Shown here: in pieces, positions 16,688-27,307 of the stretch
How the letters are laid out: each line of letters opens with the position of its first letter
Numbering within the stretch: position 1 is the first letter of the stretch
Assembly: GCF_004197395.1 (NCBI RefSeq)
Contig: NZ_SELS01000019.1
Coordinates: 1-64,000 of the forward strand
Direction: 5' to 3'
Length of the DNA stretch: 64,000 bases
DNA from: Paraburkholderia sp. UYCP14C
GTDB lineage: Bacteria; Pseudomonadota; Gammaproteobacteria; Burkholderiales; Burkholderiaceae
Notes under the pieces: generated by a model
The model's database searches: none
What the model saw: the letters and a program-made list of their open reading frames with translations, nothing else
What the model was told of the DNA's origin: nothing
Position numbers and translations under genes: made by a program

Positions 16688-18079
16688 ATGCTTCACAGTC
16701 GCCGTGGCGTTGGGCCTGCTGCCGTGCGCCCAGTGCCGACTTCCGTTTTTACTTCTGTTCTTGCCGGTGTTGCCGATCAGTGTTCCCGTCCGCATGGCGC
16801 TGATCACGCCGCTTCCTCTGCCGCGGATTGCACGGCGCAAAGCACCGTGCGGCGCGCGAGGCGGCCAGCGCCGTTGCGGGCCACCCATTCGATAATAAGA
16901 GGTTTCGTGCTCATGGTTTCGATTGTTGCTTCGCACGCGTATTCGCAAGATTCTGGCCCGGCCCCCGCGGACGGGGTCTATACGATGCTGGTCGGTACAT
17001 ACACCGGCGGCAAGAGCGAGGGCATCTACGTCTTTCGATTCGATACGAAGACTGGAGCAGCGACCCAGGTGTCGGTCGCGCAGACGGTCAATCCGTCCTA
17101 TCTCGTGGTGAGCCGCGACCGCCGCTTCGTCTATTCGGTCAACGAGCTGCCCGGCGACGACGGCCCGGCCACGCAGCGCGGCGGCATCAGCGCGTTCGGC
17201 TTCGATGCCGCGCGCGGGCGGCTGACGTTCCTGAACAAGGTGTCGTCCGATGGCAATGATCCGTGCTACCTGAGCATCTCGCCGGACGGCAAGTTTCTGC
17301 TGACCGCGAACTATTCGGTCGCGCCCGATCCGGGCGGCAGCTTCGCGGTGTTTCCGCTGCAGGGCAACGGCCAGGTCGGCACTTCGGTGCAGACCGTGTA
17401 TCACGAGGGCGGCGGTCCGGTGAAAGGGCGGCAGGACAACTCGCACGTGCATTCGACCGTGTTCTCGCCGGACGGCCGCTATCTGTTCTCGCAGGACCTC
17501 GGCGCCGACAAGCTGTACTCGTACCGCTACGCACCGCTGAGCAGCGCCGGCGCGGGCCCATTCGTCGCGACGGACTGGGGCTACGCGCAGCAGAAGGCCG
17601 GCACGGGTCCGCGCCACCTCGTTTTCAGCGCGGACGGCAGGCACGCGTATCTGACGAGCGAACTCGCGGCGACCGTCAGCACGTTCGATTACCACGACGG
17701 CAGGCTGAAGCTCGTGCAGACGCTGCCAATGAGCGAGCCCGGCTTCAAGGGAAAAGTGGGCGCGGCGGCGATCCATATGTCGCCGGATGGACGCTTCGTG
17801 TATGCGTCCAATCGTGGCGACGCGAACGAAATCGTGATCTTCTCGGTCGATCCCGCCAATGGGCATCTGAAACAGATCGGCCGGCAGTCGAGCCTCGGCA
17901 AATCGCCGCGCGAGTTCACCATCGATCCGACCGGCAACTGGCTGATCGTCGGCAATCAGTTGAGCGACACGGTCTATGTGTTCAAGCGCGATCCGCAGAC
18001 GGGGCTGCTCGATCCGAATCCGAAGCAGCACTTCGAACTCGGCTCACCGGTGGATTTCAAGCTGGTATCACCGTCGTGA
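16688..18079 (+). CDS. Secreted lactonase-family beta-propeller (YbhE/Pgl-like)
   Basis: A seven-bladed beta-propeller of the lactonase family that includes 6-phosphogluconolactonase Pgl (YbhE). Typical blades include YTMLVGTYTGGKSEGIYVF, PSYLVVSRDRRFVYSVNE, DPCYLSISPDGKFLLTANYS and HVHSTVFSPDGRYLFSQDLG. A signal-peptide-like segment (SIIRGFVLMVSIVASHAYS) lies near residues 68-88, so the mature enzyme is probably periplasmic, unlike cytoplasmic Pgl. The ATG at 16688 has the strong site CGAGGAGGTCTC but leaves a 65-residue low-complexity leader before the signal. TTG 16874 would give a more normal precursor. The substrate is unknown. Confidence 0.83.
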   Translation: MLHSRRGVGPAAVRPVPTSVFTSVLAGVADQCSRPHGADHAASSAADCTAQSTVRRARRPAPLRATHSIIRGFVLMVSIVASHAYSQDSGPAPADGVYTMLVGTYTGGKSEGIYVFRFDTKTGAATQVSVAQTVNPSYLVVSRDRRFVYSVNELPGDDGPATQRGGISAFGFDAARGRLTFLNKVSSDGNDPCYLSISPDGKFLLTANYSVAPDPGGSFAVFPLQGNGQVGTSVQTVYHEGGGPVKGRQDNSHVHSTVFSPDGRYLFSQDLGADKLYSYRYAPLSSAGAGPFVATDWGYAQQKAGTGPRHLVFSADGRHAYLTSELAATVSTFDYHDGRLKLVQTLPMSEPGFKGKVGAAAIHMSPDGRFVYASNRGDANEIVIFSVDPANGHLKQIGRQSSLGKSPREFTIDPTGNWLIVGNQLSDTVYVFKRDPQTGLLDPNPKQHFELGSPVDFKLVSPS

Positions 18080-18105
18080 TGCGCGGCACGCGCGGGTAAA
18101 TAAAA

Positions 18106-18141
18106 ACGGACAGCTCACGTCGTGAGGCTGTCCGTCTTTTT
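18106..18141. terminator. Terminator between the lactonase gene and ftsK
   Basis: A hairpin ACGGACAGC/GCTGTCCGT with an extra TCAC/GTGA inner stem, A-run before and T-run after, sits between convergent genes and could serve both. Confidence 0.9.
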
Positions 18142-18204
18142 CATCCGTGGCGGCTGGCTTGTCGTCGTGTCAATCACGACCCGTCTCGCCGCTGCGCCGG
18201 GCGC

Positions 18205-21200
18205 TCATTCCGCCGGCCCCGGCGCCAGCACTTCGCGGCTGCCGTTGATGCTCATCGCCGACACGAGTCCGGCTGTCTCCATTTGCTCGACGAGCCGCGC
18301 CGCGCGGTTATAGCCAATCCGCAATTGCCGTTGCACCGACGAAATCGACGCGCGCCGCGTGCGCACGACGAACGCGACCGCTTCGTCGTACAGCGGATCG
18401 GCTTCCGCATCCGGCGCCTCGCCGAACAGGTCCTGGGCCGCGCCGCCGTCGGCGGCCGGGCCGTCGAGAATGCCTTCCTCGTATTGCGGCTCGCCGAACT
18501 GCTTCAGATACTCGACGATCGCATGCACTTCCTCGTCGGCGACGAACGCGCCGTGCACGCGCTGCGGGTAGCCGGTGCCCGGCGGCAGGAACAGCATGTC
18601 GCCCTGGCCGAGCAGCGACTCGGCGCCCATCTGGTCGAGAATCGTGCGCGAGTCGATCTTCGACGACACCTGGAACGCGACGCGCGTCGGAATGTTCGCC
18701 TTGATGAGACCGGTGATCACGTCGACGGATGGCCGCTGCGTCGCGAGGATCAGGTGGATGCCGGCCGCACGCGCCTTCTGCGCGAGCCGCGCGATCAGTT
18801 CCTCGATCTTCTTGCCGGCGACCATCATCAGGTCGGCGAGCTCGTCGATCACGACGACGATCAGCGGCAGCGGCGCGAGCGGCTCGGGTGCATCGGGCGT
18901 CAGCGAGAACGGGTTGCCGAGCTTCTTGCCCTTCGCCTCGGTGTCGCGGATCTTCTGGTTGAAGCCCGCGAGATTGCGCACGCCGACCGCCGACATCAGC
19001 CGGTAGCGCTTCTCCATTTCGCCGACGCACCAGTTCAGCGCGTTGGCCGCGAGCTTCATGTCGGTGACGACCGGCGCGAGCAGATGCGGAATGCCTTCGT
19101 AGACCGAAAGCTCGAGCATCTTCGGGTCGATCATGATCAGGCGCACTTCCTCGGGCGTCGCCTTGAACAGCAGCGAGCAGATCATCGCGTTGATCGCGAC
19201 CGACTTGCCGGAACCGGTCGTGCCGGCCACCAGCATGTGCGGCGCCTTCGCGAGATCGGCGACGACCGGGTGTCCGGTGATGTCCTTGCCCATCGCTAGC
19301 GTCAATTGCGAGTGCGAATTCTGGTAGACGCCTGCTTCGAGAATTTCCGACAGGCGGATCGTCTGACGCTTCGCGTTCGGCAGTTCGAGGCCCATGCAGG
19401 TCTTGCCCGGAATCGTTTCGACCACGCGGATCGACGTGAGACCGAGACCACGCGACAGGTCCTTCATCAGACCGACGATCTGGCTGCCGCGCACGCCGAG
19501 CGCCGGCTCGACTTCGAAGCGCGTGATGACCGGACCCGCCGACGCGCCGACCACCGTCACCGGCACCTTGAATTCCTGCAGGCGCTGCTCGATCAGCTGG
19601 CCGGTCTCGCGGAGCTTGTCCTCCGAGATCGGTTCGATGTCGGCGTCGGCGGGGGCGAGCAGATCGAGCGTCGGCAGTTCGACCATCGATGCGGCCGGCG
19701 CATGGAACTCGAAGCCGTTGACCGGCACGTGACCTCGGATCGGCGCGCGGGCGGCGGGCTCGGTGGTGGGTTGGTCCGCGGGTTCGGCCTGCGGTTGCGG
19801 TGCCGGCGCGGGTGAAAGTGTCTGAGCGGGCGACGGTTCGGTGGCCGGCAGGTTCGCGACGGGCGTTGCGTTTGCGCCTACCGGAGGCTCGCTGCCGGCC
19901 GCCGGCGCGGCGAAGTTTGGGAAACGGACTACGTTCGAGACGACCGCCGGTGCGGATGCCGGCGCGGCGGAGTTCGCCGCGCTGGATGAGATTGACGATG
20001 GCGAGGCGTTCGCCGGCTCGGTCGCCGCGTGCAGGGCAGGGGCCTGCGGAGTCACGGGTTCTGTTGCAGCGGGCACGGCAACGGCGTGCAGAGTTGCGTG
20101 CGTCGGCGGCGTTGCGGCCTCGTCCGGGAGCGTGCTTGCGGCCGCGGCGTCCAATGCCGACGCGCCAGACCACGGCGGCATGGTTGCGCTCGACGGTGCG
20201 GCTGTCCCGGACTGCGGCGAGTGCGACGGCGCCGCAGCGCGTTGAGCCGCCGCGGGGCCGAGCTTGCTTTCCCAAGGTACGAGCGTTTTGTCGATGACGA
20301 TTTCGGCGACCGGCGCCAGCGCTTGCAGCGGCGTCGCGGTGTCGGCGGGGGCTGGTTCGGCGGAGCGCGCGGATTCGTCCTCCTGCGATGCGGGGATGCG
20401 GGTGTTCGTGGCTATGGGCGTCGTCGTTTGCGCGGTGGTGACCTCGATTTGCGCCTGGCTGTCGACCTGAGGCGCCGTCTGCGTCGAATCGCTTTCGATC
20501 GCCGGCACGTCTTCGTGCTGGGCGTCGTCCTGCAGGCTGGCTGCGAAGCGCTGGAACGGCGTCGCCGTCCGCGTCTCATGTTGCGGCGCGCTTGCAGCAG
20601 ATACCGACGGCTCGACAGCTGCGGGCGTGGCGGGTCCGGGATCCGCAGACGCGGCTTCGGCCGGCATTTCGGCAACGGCAACCGACTCTACAAACTCGGT
20701 TTCGACAGCTTCGACCGTCACGTCGGCCACCGACCCGATCGCAGCCGTACGCGGCGCATGAATGACCGGTGGTTCGGTCGGCCATTGCGCAACCGCTTCG
20801 TTGCCGTCCTCGGCAGGCGTCACGTACTCGGCCTCTGCACGCTCAGCCGGTAACTCGACCAGTGCGCCTACTTGCTCCGACTGCGCCGGCGACACCATCC
20901 GCGCCGAACTCTCCGCGCTCGGCGCATGAGCCACCGCAACCGTCTCGCCGGCTTCGCCAGGCAGCACGTCCCGCTGCGCCGGCGGCGCATCGAACGCCGT
21001 TGCCGCACGCTCCACATCGCCGATCCTCGCACTCTCGGCGCCACGGCTGCGCGCGAGGCTCACGCCGGCCATGTCGGTCCAGCGCGCGGTGTTTTCCGCG
21101 ATGCTGCGCAGCGTTTCCTCGACGCTCGCGGGCGGCGCAGCCGCCGACGTGTTCGCCATCGTGCGCGTGAAGTTCGGTACAGACCCGCGCACGGTCGACG

Positions 21201-22407
21201 GCAATGTCACGCCGTTGGCGCGCGCAGCGGCCGGGAACGGTTGACGCGAAGTGGCGCCGCGATTGAGCGGCACGCTGCCGTCGGCCGGACGCTGCAGCGA
21301 CACCGGACGGCTGCCGCGGCCCGCGGCATTCATCGATCCCGCCGTCATGCCGATTCCGGGTCCCGACGCGGCGGAGCGACCCGCCATCGCCTGTGCCGCT
21401 CGCGCCGACACGCCGGACGCGGCGGCGGCCGTCGCCGCCAACGCGGCACTGGAGCCGAACGGCGCGGTCGAGCGCTGTTCGCCGACCGAGCGCCGGCCGA
21501 CCTGCGCCGCGCCATCACGAGCCGATGTGACCGATGCACCCGTTGCACCCAGCGATCCCGCCGCCATCGCCGCACGCGGCTCTGCCGTGCGCAGCCAGCC
21601 GGCCGGCGCGACCGGCTCGGTTGGCACGAACGGAGCGGCGGATCTGTCCGCAGCTTTGTCGAGCTGCAGCGCCTGCATTGACGTCGACGCTGCCGGACGC
21701 GGCGACGCGCCCGACCCCGTGCGCATCACCGGCTCGATCTGCTTGACCGGCCCGCGCGCCGCGCCAGCGGCCGCATCGGCGCGCCAGCTTGCGGCACCAC
21801 TACGGGCGGAAGCCTCCTTGCTACCCGCGATGCCAGCCGCCGCGGCGCCCGCAGCAGCGGCGGAGCTCGCGGCGCGCCCGCTCGCGGGCGGACGCCAGAC
21901 CGTCGGCCGCGCATAGCGACCCTTGCTGTTGCGCGGCGCCATCGTGTTGGTAGCAGGTGAAAGATGCGCCGGCGCGCCGTCGTCGACGGTGCGGTGGCGG
22001 CGCGCATCCTCGTCGCGCTTCGCGAGTCCGCGCGACAGACCGAGGCCGAACGCGCCGTCGGCCCAGACGGCGACCTCGCTCCAGCGGAACTCGATCAGCC
22101 AGGGCAGGCTGATCGCGAGCAGCGCGAGTGCCGCGAACGGCGTGCCGATATGGCCGAGCAGATGACCCAGCCCCGCGGCGAGCGCATGACCGAAACCATT
22201 GACGCCGGCAATGCCGATCAGCGAGCCCTCGAGCGTGCAGCTCGCGATCAGCACGCAGACGAAGCCGAGCCACAGCCGGATCGTGCCGGGGCCGCGCAGA
22301 CCCGCACCGCCCGGCAGCATCGACTTCACGAGGCGCCACAAAAGAGGAATGAACCAGACGGCCGACCCGCCGAACCAGCCGAAAACTACCGTGTGCATAC
22401 CAGACAT
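18205..22407 (-). CDS. ftsK: DNA translocase FtsK (long-linker form)
   Basis: Septal DNA pump that clears and aligns chromosome termini before division. The 1400-residue protein has an N-terminal membrane domain with about three to four helices (residues 5-110), an Ala/Pro/Thr-rich linker of roughly 700 residues (about 150-880), and the motor. The motor has Walker A GTTGSGKS near residue 1060, Walker [14 protein letters not shown] near residue 1180 and [20 protein letters not shown]. The C-terminal gamma domain (about 1320-1390, [20 protein letters not shown]) would read KOPS and contact XerD. The linker is far longer than in minimal FtsK proteins. The ATG at 22407 fits; MHTVVF four codons later is the main alternative. 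Confidence 0.96.
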   Translation of the reverse strand: MSGMHTVVFGWFGGSAVWFIPLLWRLVKSMLPGGAGLRGPGTIRLWLGFVCVLIASCTLEGSLIGIAGVNGFGHALAAGLGHLLGHIGTPFAALALLAISLPWLIEFRWSEVAVWADGAFGLGLSRGLAKRDEDARRHRTVDDGAPAHLSPATNTMAPRNSKGRYARPTVWRPPASGRAASSAAAAGAAAAGIAGSKEASARSGAASWRADAAAGAARGPVKQIEPVMRTGSGASPRPAASTSMQALQLDKAADRSAAPFVPTEPVAPAGWLRTAEPRAAMAAGSLGATGASVTSARDGAAQVGRRSVGEQRSTAPFGSSAALAATAAAASGVSARAAQAMAGRSAASGPGIGMTAGSMNAAGRGSRPVSLQRPADGSVPLNRGATSRQPFPAAARANGVTLPSTVRGSVPNFTRTMANTSAAAPPASVEETLRSIAENTARWTDMAGVSLARSRGAESARIGDVERAATAFDAPPAQRDVLPGEAGETVAVAHAPSAESSARMVSPAQSEQVGALVELPAERAEAEYVTPAEDGNEAVAQWPTEPPVIHAPRTAAIGSVADVTVEAVETEFVESVAVAEMPAEAASADPGPATPAAVEPSVSAASAPQHETRTATPFQRFAASLQDDAQHEDVPAIESDSTQTAPQVDSQAQIEVTTAQTTTPIATNTRIPASQEDESARSAEPAPADTATPLQALAPVAEIVIDKTLVPWESKLGPAAAQRAAAPSHSPQSGTAAPSSATMPPWSGASALDAAAASTLPDEAATPPTHATLHAVAVPAATEPVTPQAPALHAATEPANASPSSISSSAANSAAPASAPAVVSNVVRFPNFAAPAAGSEPPVGANATPVANLPATEPSPAQTLSPAPAPQPQAEPADQPTTEPAARAPIRGHVPVNGFEFHAPAASMVELPTLDLLAPADADIEPISEDKLRETGQLIEQRLQEFKVPVTVVGASAGPVITRFEVEPALGVRGSQIVGLMKDLSRGLGLTSIRVVETIPGKTCMGLELPNAKRQTIRLSEILEAGVYQNSHSQLTLAMGKDITGHPVVADLAKAPHMLVAGTTGSGKSVAINAMICSLLFKATPEEVRLIMIDPKMLELSVYEGIPHLLAPVVTDMKLAANALNWCVGEMEKRYRLMSAVGVRNLAGFNQKIRDTEAKGKKLGNPFSLTPDAPEPLAPLPLIVVVIDELADLMMVAGKKIEELIARLAQKARAAGIHLILATQRPSVDVITGLIKANIPTRVAFQVSSKIDSRTILDQMGAESLLGQGDMLFLPPGTGYPQRVHGAFVADEEVHAIVEYLKQFGEPQYEEGILDGPAADGGAAQDLFGEAPDAEADPLYDEAVAFVVRTRRASISSVQRQLRIGYNRAARLVEQMETAGLVSAMSINGSREVLAPGPAE

Positions 22408-22511
22408 CTACGAATGACGGAGCGCGCGAGAGGCGCAACCCGTCGAGTTTAAACGGCGCGGCGCGCGGCTTCGAAGGCCGGCGCGGATCGCGAACGCAGC
22501 GCAAGCTCGCA

Positions 22512-23048
22512 TCATTTGTCGCTGCGATCGAACGTCAACGCGTCGCCGTTGTCGAGGATCAGCTGCATCTGCTGCGGCGGCCGCATCTGCACGCCGGTGC
22601 GATCGATGCGCTCGAGCGCCGCGAGGAACGGCTTCTCGATGTCGCCGCCCGGCGATACGCATGCCTTGCGCGTGCCGGCGAGGGTACCGAAGCTCAGCTT
22701 GCCGTCCTTCAGCATGTACGAACCCATGAAGCGGTTGCAGCCGGAAAAGCCGCTCGCGTGCCGCTGGCCGCCTTCGGTCGACAGCGTCAGCGTGAGCGGC
22801 CCCTGATCCTGCGCCGGCACCGCGCGTGCGGTACCGTCGGCGTTCTTCCACGAGCTCAGCACCCAGCTGGTGTCGTCGAGCAGTTGCGCGGCGGCGGGAT
22901 TGAACGGGTCGGGCGGCGGCGCCGACGCGTCCGGATGCTTCGGGATCGCGCAGGCACCGAGCAGCGCGGCGATGCTCAACGCGGCGACGGCCGTGCGCAG
23001 GCACGGAGTGATGCGCGCAAGACGTCGCGGGCGGGAGCGGATGAGCAT
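22512..23048 (-). CDS. META (HslJ-like) domain lipoprotein
   Basis: A 178-residue predicted outer-membrane lipoprotein. The signal AVAALSIAALLGAC has a lipobox ending at Cys near residue 34. The META domain follows: DDTSWVLSSWKNADG, the SGFSGCNRFMGSY core, and a late FLAALERIDRTGVQ. META/HslJ proteins are linked to heat-shock and drug tolerance, but no enzyme activity is known. ATG 23048 is chosen because AGGAACGACG lies just upstream and because it begins a proper signal; the long in-frame extension is Arg-rich and unlikely. The gene is divergent from purT. Confidence 0.88.
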   Translation of the reverse strand: MLIRSRPRRLARITPCLRTAVAALSIAALLGACAIPKHPDASAPPPDPFNPAAAQLLDDTSWVLSSWKNADGTARAVPAQDQGPLTLTLSTEGGQRHASGFSGCNRFMGSYMLKDGKLSFGTLAGTRKACVSPGGDIEKPFLAALERIDRTGVQMRPPQQMQLILDNGDALTFDRSDK

Positions 23049-23285
23049 GGCGTCGTTCCTGTTCAAACTGGCGAAGGCGTAAGGGTAACGTACTAAGCTT
23101 GTCGTGCGCGAGCGATGCACGCGGCGATGTGATCGCGGGTGCGAACATCGAAGCGGGGACGCGGTTCCGATCGACCGCCATGGCCTCGCGAGCGCACCCG
23201 CCAGCGCCGCGCGGCAAGGGGGCCGCATGTTAACATCGCGGTCTACCCAATCCCACCCTCATCCCGACTTTTATCTGGAGTTCCC

Positions 23286-24500
23286 ATGCAGATCGGCCAA
23301 CGGATCGGCACGCCCCTTTCTGAATCCGCGACGCGCGTGATGCTGCTCGGCGCCGGCGAGCTCGGCAAGGAAGTGATCATCGCGCTGCAACGGCTGGGCG
23401 TCGAAGTGATCGCCGTCGACCGTTACCCGAACGCGCCGGGCCATCAGGTCGCGCATCGCGCGCACGTGATCGACATGACCGACCGCGCCGCGCTGCGCGC
23501 GCTGGTCGAGCAGGAGCGCCCGCATCTGATCGTCCCTGAAATCGAGGCGATCGCCACCGACGAGCTCGCCGCGATCGAGACCGAGGCGCTCGCCGAGGTG
23601 ATCCCGACCGCGCGCGCCACCCAGCTGACGATGAACCGCGAAGGCATCCGCCGCCTCGCCGCCGAAGAACTCGGCCTCGCGACCTCGCCGTACGCGTTCG
23701 CCGATTCGCTCGACGAACTGCGCGCGGGCATCGCGAAGGTCGGCTATCCGTGTGTCGTGAAGCCGGTGATGTCGTCGTCGGGCAAGGGGCAGTCGGTATT
23801 GCGCCGCGACGCCGACGTCGAACCCGCATGGCAGTACGCGATGGCGGGCGGCCGGGTGAATTTCGGGCGCGTGATCGTCGAGGGTTTCATCGACTTCGAA
23901 TACGAAATCACGCAGCTCACCGTGCGTGCGATCGACCCGGCGAGCGGCGCGGTCAGCACGTACTTCTGCGATCCGATCGGCCACGTGCAGGTCGCGGGAG
24001 ACTATGTCGAATCGTGGCAGCCGCAGCCGATGAGCCCGCTCGCGCTCGAGCGTTCGCGCGAGATCGCGCACAAGGTGACGGCGGCGCTCGGCGGCCGCGG
24101 CCTGTTCGGCGTGGAACTTTTCGTGCGCGGCGACGACGTATGGTTTTCGGAAGTCAGCCCGCGTCCGCACGACACCGGACTCGTCACGCTGTGCTCGCAG
24201 CGCTTCTCGGAGTTCGAACTGCATGCGCGCGCGATCCTCGGCCTGCCGGTGGATACTTCGCTGCGTGCGCCGGGCGCGTCGGCGGTGATCTACGGTGGCT
24301 GCGACGAGGCTGGCATCGCGTTCGAGGGCGTCGCCGCGGCGTTGGCTGTACCGAACGCGGATCTGCGCCTGTTCGGCAAGCCGGAGAGCTTCGTCAAACG
24401 ACGCATGGGCGTCGCGCTCGCGACCGGCGAGAACATCGACGAAGCGCGCTCGCGCGCGAAGCAGGCCGCGTCGGCGGTACGGCCGGTGTCGGGCAAGTAA
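23286..24500 (+). CDS. purT: Formate-dependent phosphoribosylglycinamide formyltransferase
   Basis: Purine-synthesis enzyme that makes formyl-GAR from GAR, formate and ATP, an alternative to the folate-dependent PurN. It has 404 residues (E. coli 392), with a nucleotide fold [20 protein letters not shown] followed by an ATP-grasp domain: [19 protein letters not shown], a central [13 protein letters not shown], and the [15 protein letters not shown] active-site loop. ATG 23286 has TCTGGAG upstream; the longer in-frame start lacks conservation. It is divergent from the META lipoprotein and not in a pur operon. Confidence 0.97.
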   Translation: MQIGQRIGTPLSESATRVMLLGAGELGKEVIIALQRLGVEVIAVDRYPNAPGHQVAHRAHVIDMTDRAALRALVEQERPHLIVPEIEAIATDELAAIETEALAEVIPTARATQLTMNREGIRRLAAEELGLATSPYAFADSLDELRAGIAKVGYPCVVKPVMSSSGKGQSVLRRDADVEPAWQYAMAGGRVNFGRVIVEGFIDFEYEITQLTVRAIDPASGAVSTYFCDPIGHVQVAGDYVESWQPQPMSPLALERSREIAHKVTAALGGRGLFGVELFVRGDDVWFSEVSPRPHDTGLVTLCSQRFSEFELHARAILGLPVDTSLRAPGASAVIYGGCDEAGIAFEGVAAALAVPNADLRLFGKPESFVKRRMGVALATGENIDEARSRAKQAASAVRPVSGK

Positions 24501-24606
24501 CAGATAAGCGGCGCCGCGCGGCGTGGCAGTGTGCGGGACGCACACGGCCGCGCTCGCCGCCTTCGTTTTGCCTTATCGAAGCAAAGCAATCGGAGCAGAG
24601 GATCGT

Positions 24607-24819
24607 ATGGCGCCTGAATCGCGCAGCAATCTGTGGCGCGGCGCGCTAGGCCGTGCCGGCGCGCTCGGTGTGGTGTTCGCGCTGTGTGCCGGCATCAGCG
24701 GCTGCGGGCTCGCGGCCGCGCCGTGCCGGATCGCGTCGGCGGGACTGAAGATCGTGCCGGTCGTCGGCCACGTCGCTGCCGCGCCGACCGATGCGTGCGC
24801 CGGCGTGATCGATCCTTGA
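24607..24819 (+). CDS. DUF6726-type small lipoprotein
   Basis: A 70-residue exported protein with a signal (GALGVVFALCAGISGC) and a lipobox-like ISGC near residue 33. The short mature part, GLAAAPCRIASAGLKIVPVV then AAAPTDACAGVIDP, has two further cysteines. It resembles DUF6726 lipoproteins of Burkholderiales, of unknown role. The ATG at 24607 follows GGAGCAGAGG. It lies between purT and the MliC-like gene on the same strand. Confidence 0.72.
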   Translation: MAPESRSNLWRGALGRAGALGVVFALCAGISGCGLAAAPCRIASAGLKIVPVVGHVAAAPTDACAGVIDP

Positions 24820-24921
24820 ACTGTCGTCGAGCTGTCCACGAATTGCCTGTGACCCGTCCGTGACCGGCGTGGCGGCCGGTCTGCCTTCCCTGCCTGACCC
24901 CCGCAACGATCGAGGTGTTCG

Positions 24922-25305
24922 ATGAAGACATGGCGTGTTGCAATCCTGACGGCGGCCGCATCGGTAGTGGCCTGGCTGGCGGCATCTTCCGGCTTCGCAT
25001 CGGCCGCGCCGCTTCAGTTCAAGCACATCGAGGGCAAGAACCACCAGACGCGCAAATACACCTGCGCGACCGGCAAGATCCTGCAGGTCACCTATTGGAA
25101 CGCGCAGAACGGACAGAGCTTCGCCGTGCTGCCGGTGAAAGGCACGTCGATGCTGTTCGTCAACACGATCTCGGCGTCCGGCGCGAAGTACCAGGCCGGC
25201 AGCTATACGTGGTGGACCAAGGGTCCGCGCGCCAATCTGTATGACCTGACGGCCGGCGAGAACGCGCCGCCGATCCTCTCCGACTGCGTGACCGTGATCC
25301 GCTGA
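24922..25305 (+). CDS. MliC/PliC-like periplasmic C-type lysozyme inhibitor
   Basis: A 127-residue precursor. A signal peptide with an Ala-X-Ala-type site (SSGFASA, about residues 1-29) shows it is released to the periplasm and not lipid-anchored, since no lipobox cysteine is present. The mature domain has the MliC pattern: YTCATGKILQVTYWNAQNG, then YQAGSYTWWTKGPRANLYDL, and a closing Cys in SDCVTV that would pair with the first. MliC/PliC proteins block host or predator C-type lysozymes. The neighbouring DUF6726 gene may share its transcript. Assignment is from motif memory, not a search. Confidence 0.8.
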   Translation: MKTWRVAILTAAASVVAWLAASSGFASAAPLQFKHIEGKNHQTRKYTCATGKILQVTYWNAQNGQSFAVLPVKGTSMLFVNTISASGAKYQAGSYTWWTKGPRANLYDLTAGENAPPILSDCVTVIR

Positions 25306-25622
25306 TTCGCCGATCGGCCCCACATGGACCTCCTGCGGCGGCTTCTTCCTCTGCCCGGCTTCTTGGTTCTCCGCGCCGCCTCGTCCGCTCGCGCGCAGCG
25401 TTTCCGTTCGAGTAGTAAGCTGTCCGGCATGGCGTTCGCCATGCCGTTTGCCATGCCGCGCGCGCAGTGTCGTGTTCCGCGTGCGGCCGTCGTTGTCGTC
25501 TTCGATCGTCCGGTTCCGGACCCTAGTGGTGCAACCTCGGGTGCAACGACGGGTTCAGGCAGCGAGCCGAATCCGCCGCTTGGGTCCGCTGTCTGTCCCC
25601 GCGTCATCAAGCGAGACCCTCA
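25306..25622. other. Intergenic region upstream of the acetolactate synthase gene
   Basis: No gene is supported in these 317 bases. A hairpin GGCATGGCG-TT-CGCCATGCC lies at 25426-25445, and its right arm GCCATGCC repeats at 25450-25457. GGTGCAAC occurs twice near 25530-25550. No convincing promoter hexamers were found. Confidence 0.4.
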
Positions 25623-27275
25623 ATGAAAGCATCGGACCTGTTCGTCAAATCGCTGGAAGCCGAAGGTGTCGAGTATGTGTTTGGCATCCCCGGTGAAGAA
25701 AATCTCGATCTGCTCGAGTCGCTGCGCCGCTCGAAAATCCGTCTGATCCTCACGCGCCACGAACAGGCGGCCGGCTTCATGGCCGCCACCTACGGGCGGC
25801 TCACCGGCCGCACGGGAGTGTGTCTGGCGACGCTCGGCCCCGGCGCGACCAACTTCGTGACCGCGGCCGCCTATGCGCAACTGGGCGGCATGCCGATGCT
25901 GATGGTCACCGGCCAGAAGCCGATCAAGTCGAGCAAGCAGGGTCACTTCCAGATCGTCGACGTGGTGCGGATGATGGAGCCGCTCACCAAGTACACGCGG
26001 CAGATCGTGTCGATCGGCAACATTCCGGCGGCGGTGCGCGAGGCGGTGCGCCGCGCCGAGGAGGAGCGCCCGGGCGCCACGCATCTCGAACTGCCCGAGG
26101 ACGTCGCGCATGAGGAGGGCGACGGCAAGCCGATTCCGAAGAGCTACAGCCGCCGTCCGGTCGCCGAGGAGAAGGCGGTCGCGCGTGCGGTCGAGGCAAT
26201 CACCGCCGCGAAGCATCCGCTGCTGATGATCGGCGCGGGCGGCAACCGCAAGACCACGACCAAGATGCTGCGCGAGTTCGTCGACCAGATCGGCATTCCG
26301 TTCTTCACGACGCAGATGGGCAAGGGCGTGATCGACGAATCGCATCCGATGTGGCTCGGCAACGCGACGCTCTCCGACGGCGACTTCGTGCACCGCGCGA
26401 TCGAGCACGCGGACTGCATCATCAACGTCGGTCACGACGTGATCGAAAAGCCGCCGTTCTTCATGCGCAGCGGCGAGGCGGGCGAGAAGACCGTGATCCA
26501 CGTGAACTTCCTCGGCGCCGAAGTCGACACGGTGTATTTCCCGCAGATCGAAGTGGTCGGCGATATCGCCAACGCGGTGTGGCAGTTGAAGGAGAGCCTG
26601 AAGACCCGCAAGGAGCATTGGGACTTCACGCGCTTCAAGGAGATCAAGGAGCACTTCGAGGCACATCTGGTGAAGGGCCAGCACGACGACCGCTTTCCGA
26701 TGTACCCGGTGCGGATCGTCAACGACGTGTACGAGACCACGCCGGCCGACGGCATCGTGTGTCTGGACAACGGCATGTACAAGATCTGGTTCGCGCGCTA
26801 CTACCGCGCGCACGAGCCGAATTCGCTGCTGCTCGACAACGCATTGGCGTCGATGGGCGCGGGGCTGCCGTCCGCGCTCGCGAGCAAGATCGTGCATCCG
26901 GAGCGCAAAGTGATCGCCGTGTGCGGCGACGGCGGCTTCATGATGAACTCGCAGGAGCTCGAAACGGCGGTGCGTTTGAAGCTCGATCTGGTGATCCTGA
27001 TCCTGCGCGATGACGCGTTCGGCATGATCCGCTGGAAGCAGGAGAACATGAATTTCCCTGACTACGGCATGACGCTTGCGAACCCGGATTTCGTCGCCTA
27101 TGCGCAGAGCTATGGCGCACACGGGCATCGGGTCGAGGCGGCCGAGCAGTTCGCGCCGCTGTTGCGCGAGTGCTTCGCGACGCCCGGCGTGCACGTGATC
27201 GACCTGCCGATCGACTATTCGGACAACGAGCGCGTGCTCAATCGTGAGATCAAGCGCTTGTCCGCGCGGCTTTGA
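25623..27275 (+). CDS. Acetolactate synthase-like TPP enzyme (large subunit type)
   Basis: A 550-residue thiamine-diphosphate enzyme, closest by eye to catabolic acetolactate synthases (AlsS/BudB). The catalytic glutamate sits in LILTRHEQAAGFMAA (near residue 50), the central domain is a Rossmann-like fold, and the TPP motif is GDGGFMMNSQELETAVRLK with ILRDDAFGMIRWKQ. No small regulatory subunit (ilvN) is adjacent, unlike anabolic IlvBN. An aldehyde dehydrogenase gene starts 32 bases downstream, so the pair is an operon. The true reaction may be acetolactate formation or another 2-oxoacid decarboxylation that yields an aldehyde; the latter is inference from context. Confidence 0.88.
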   Translation: MKASDLFVKSLEAEGVEYVFGIPGEENLDLLESLRRSKIRLILTRHEQAAGFMAATYGRLTGRTGVCLATLGPGATNFVTAAAYAQLGGMPMLMVTGQKPIKSSKQGHFQIVDVVRMMEPLTKYTRQIVSIGNIPAAVREAVRRAEEERPGATHLELPEDVAHEEGDGKPIPKSYSRRPVAEEKAVARAVEAITAAKHPLLMIGAGGNRKTTTKMLREFVDQIGIPFFTTQMGKGVIDESHPMWLGNATLSDGDFVHRAIEHADCIINVGHDVIEKPPFFMRSGEAGEKTVIHVNFLGAEVDTVYFPQIEVVGDIANAVWQLKESLKTRKEHWDFTRFKEIKEHFEAHLVKGQHDDRFPMYPVRIVNDVYETTPADGIVCLDNGMYKIWFARYYRAHEPNSLLLDNALASMGAGLPSALASKIVHPERKVIAVCGDGGFMMNSQELETAVRLKLDLVILILRDDAFGMIRWKQENMNFPDYGMTLANPDFVAYAQSYGAHGHRVEAAEQFAPLLRECFATPGVHVIDLPIDYSDNERVLNREIKRLSARL

Positions 27276-27307
27276 GCCTCTGTGCAGCGAAACGAGGAGA
27301 ACTCGAC

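Noticed and set aside
18308-20275. Long antisense and alternate-frame ORFs across ftsK, dnaE, rhlE and others
   Set aside because: They are Arg/Ala-rich shadows produced by high-G+C codon usage; they lack domains and lie opposite well-identified genes.
24529-24545. Hairpin GTGTGCG-GGA-CGCACAC after purT
   Set aside because: It has a stable stem but no T-run, so I do not call it a terminator.
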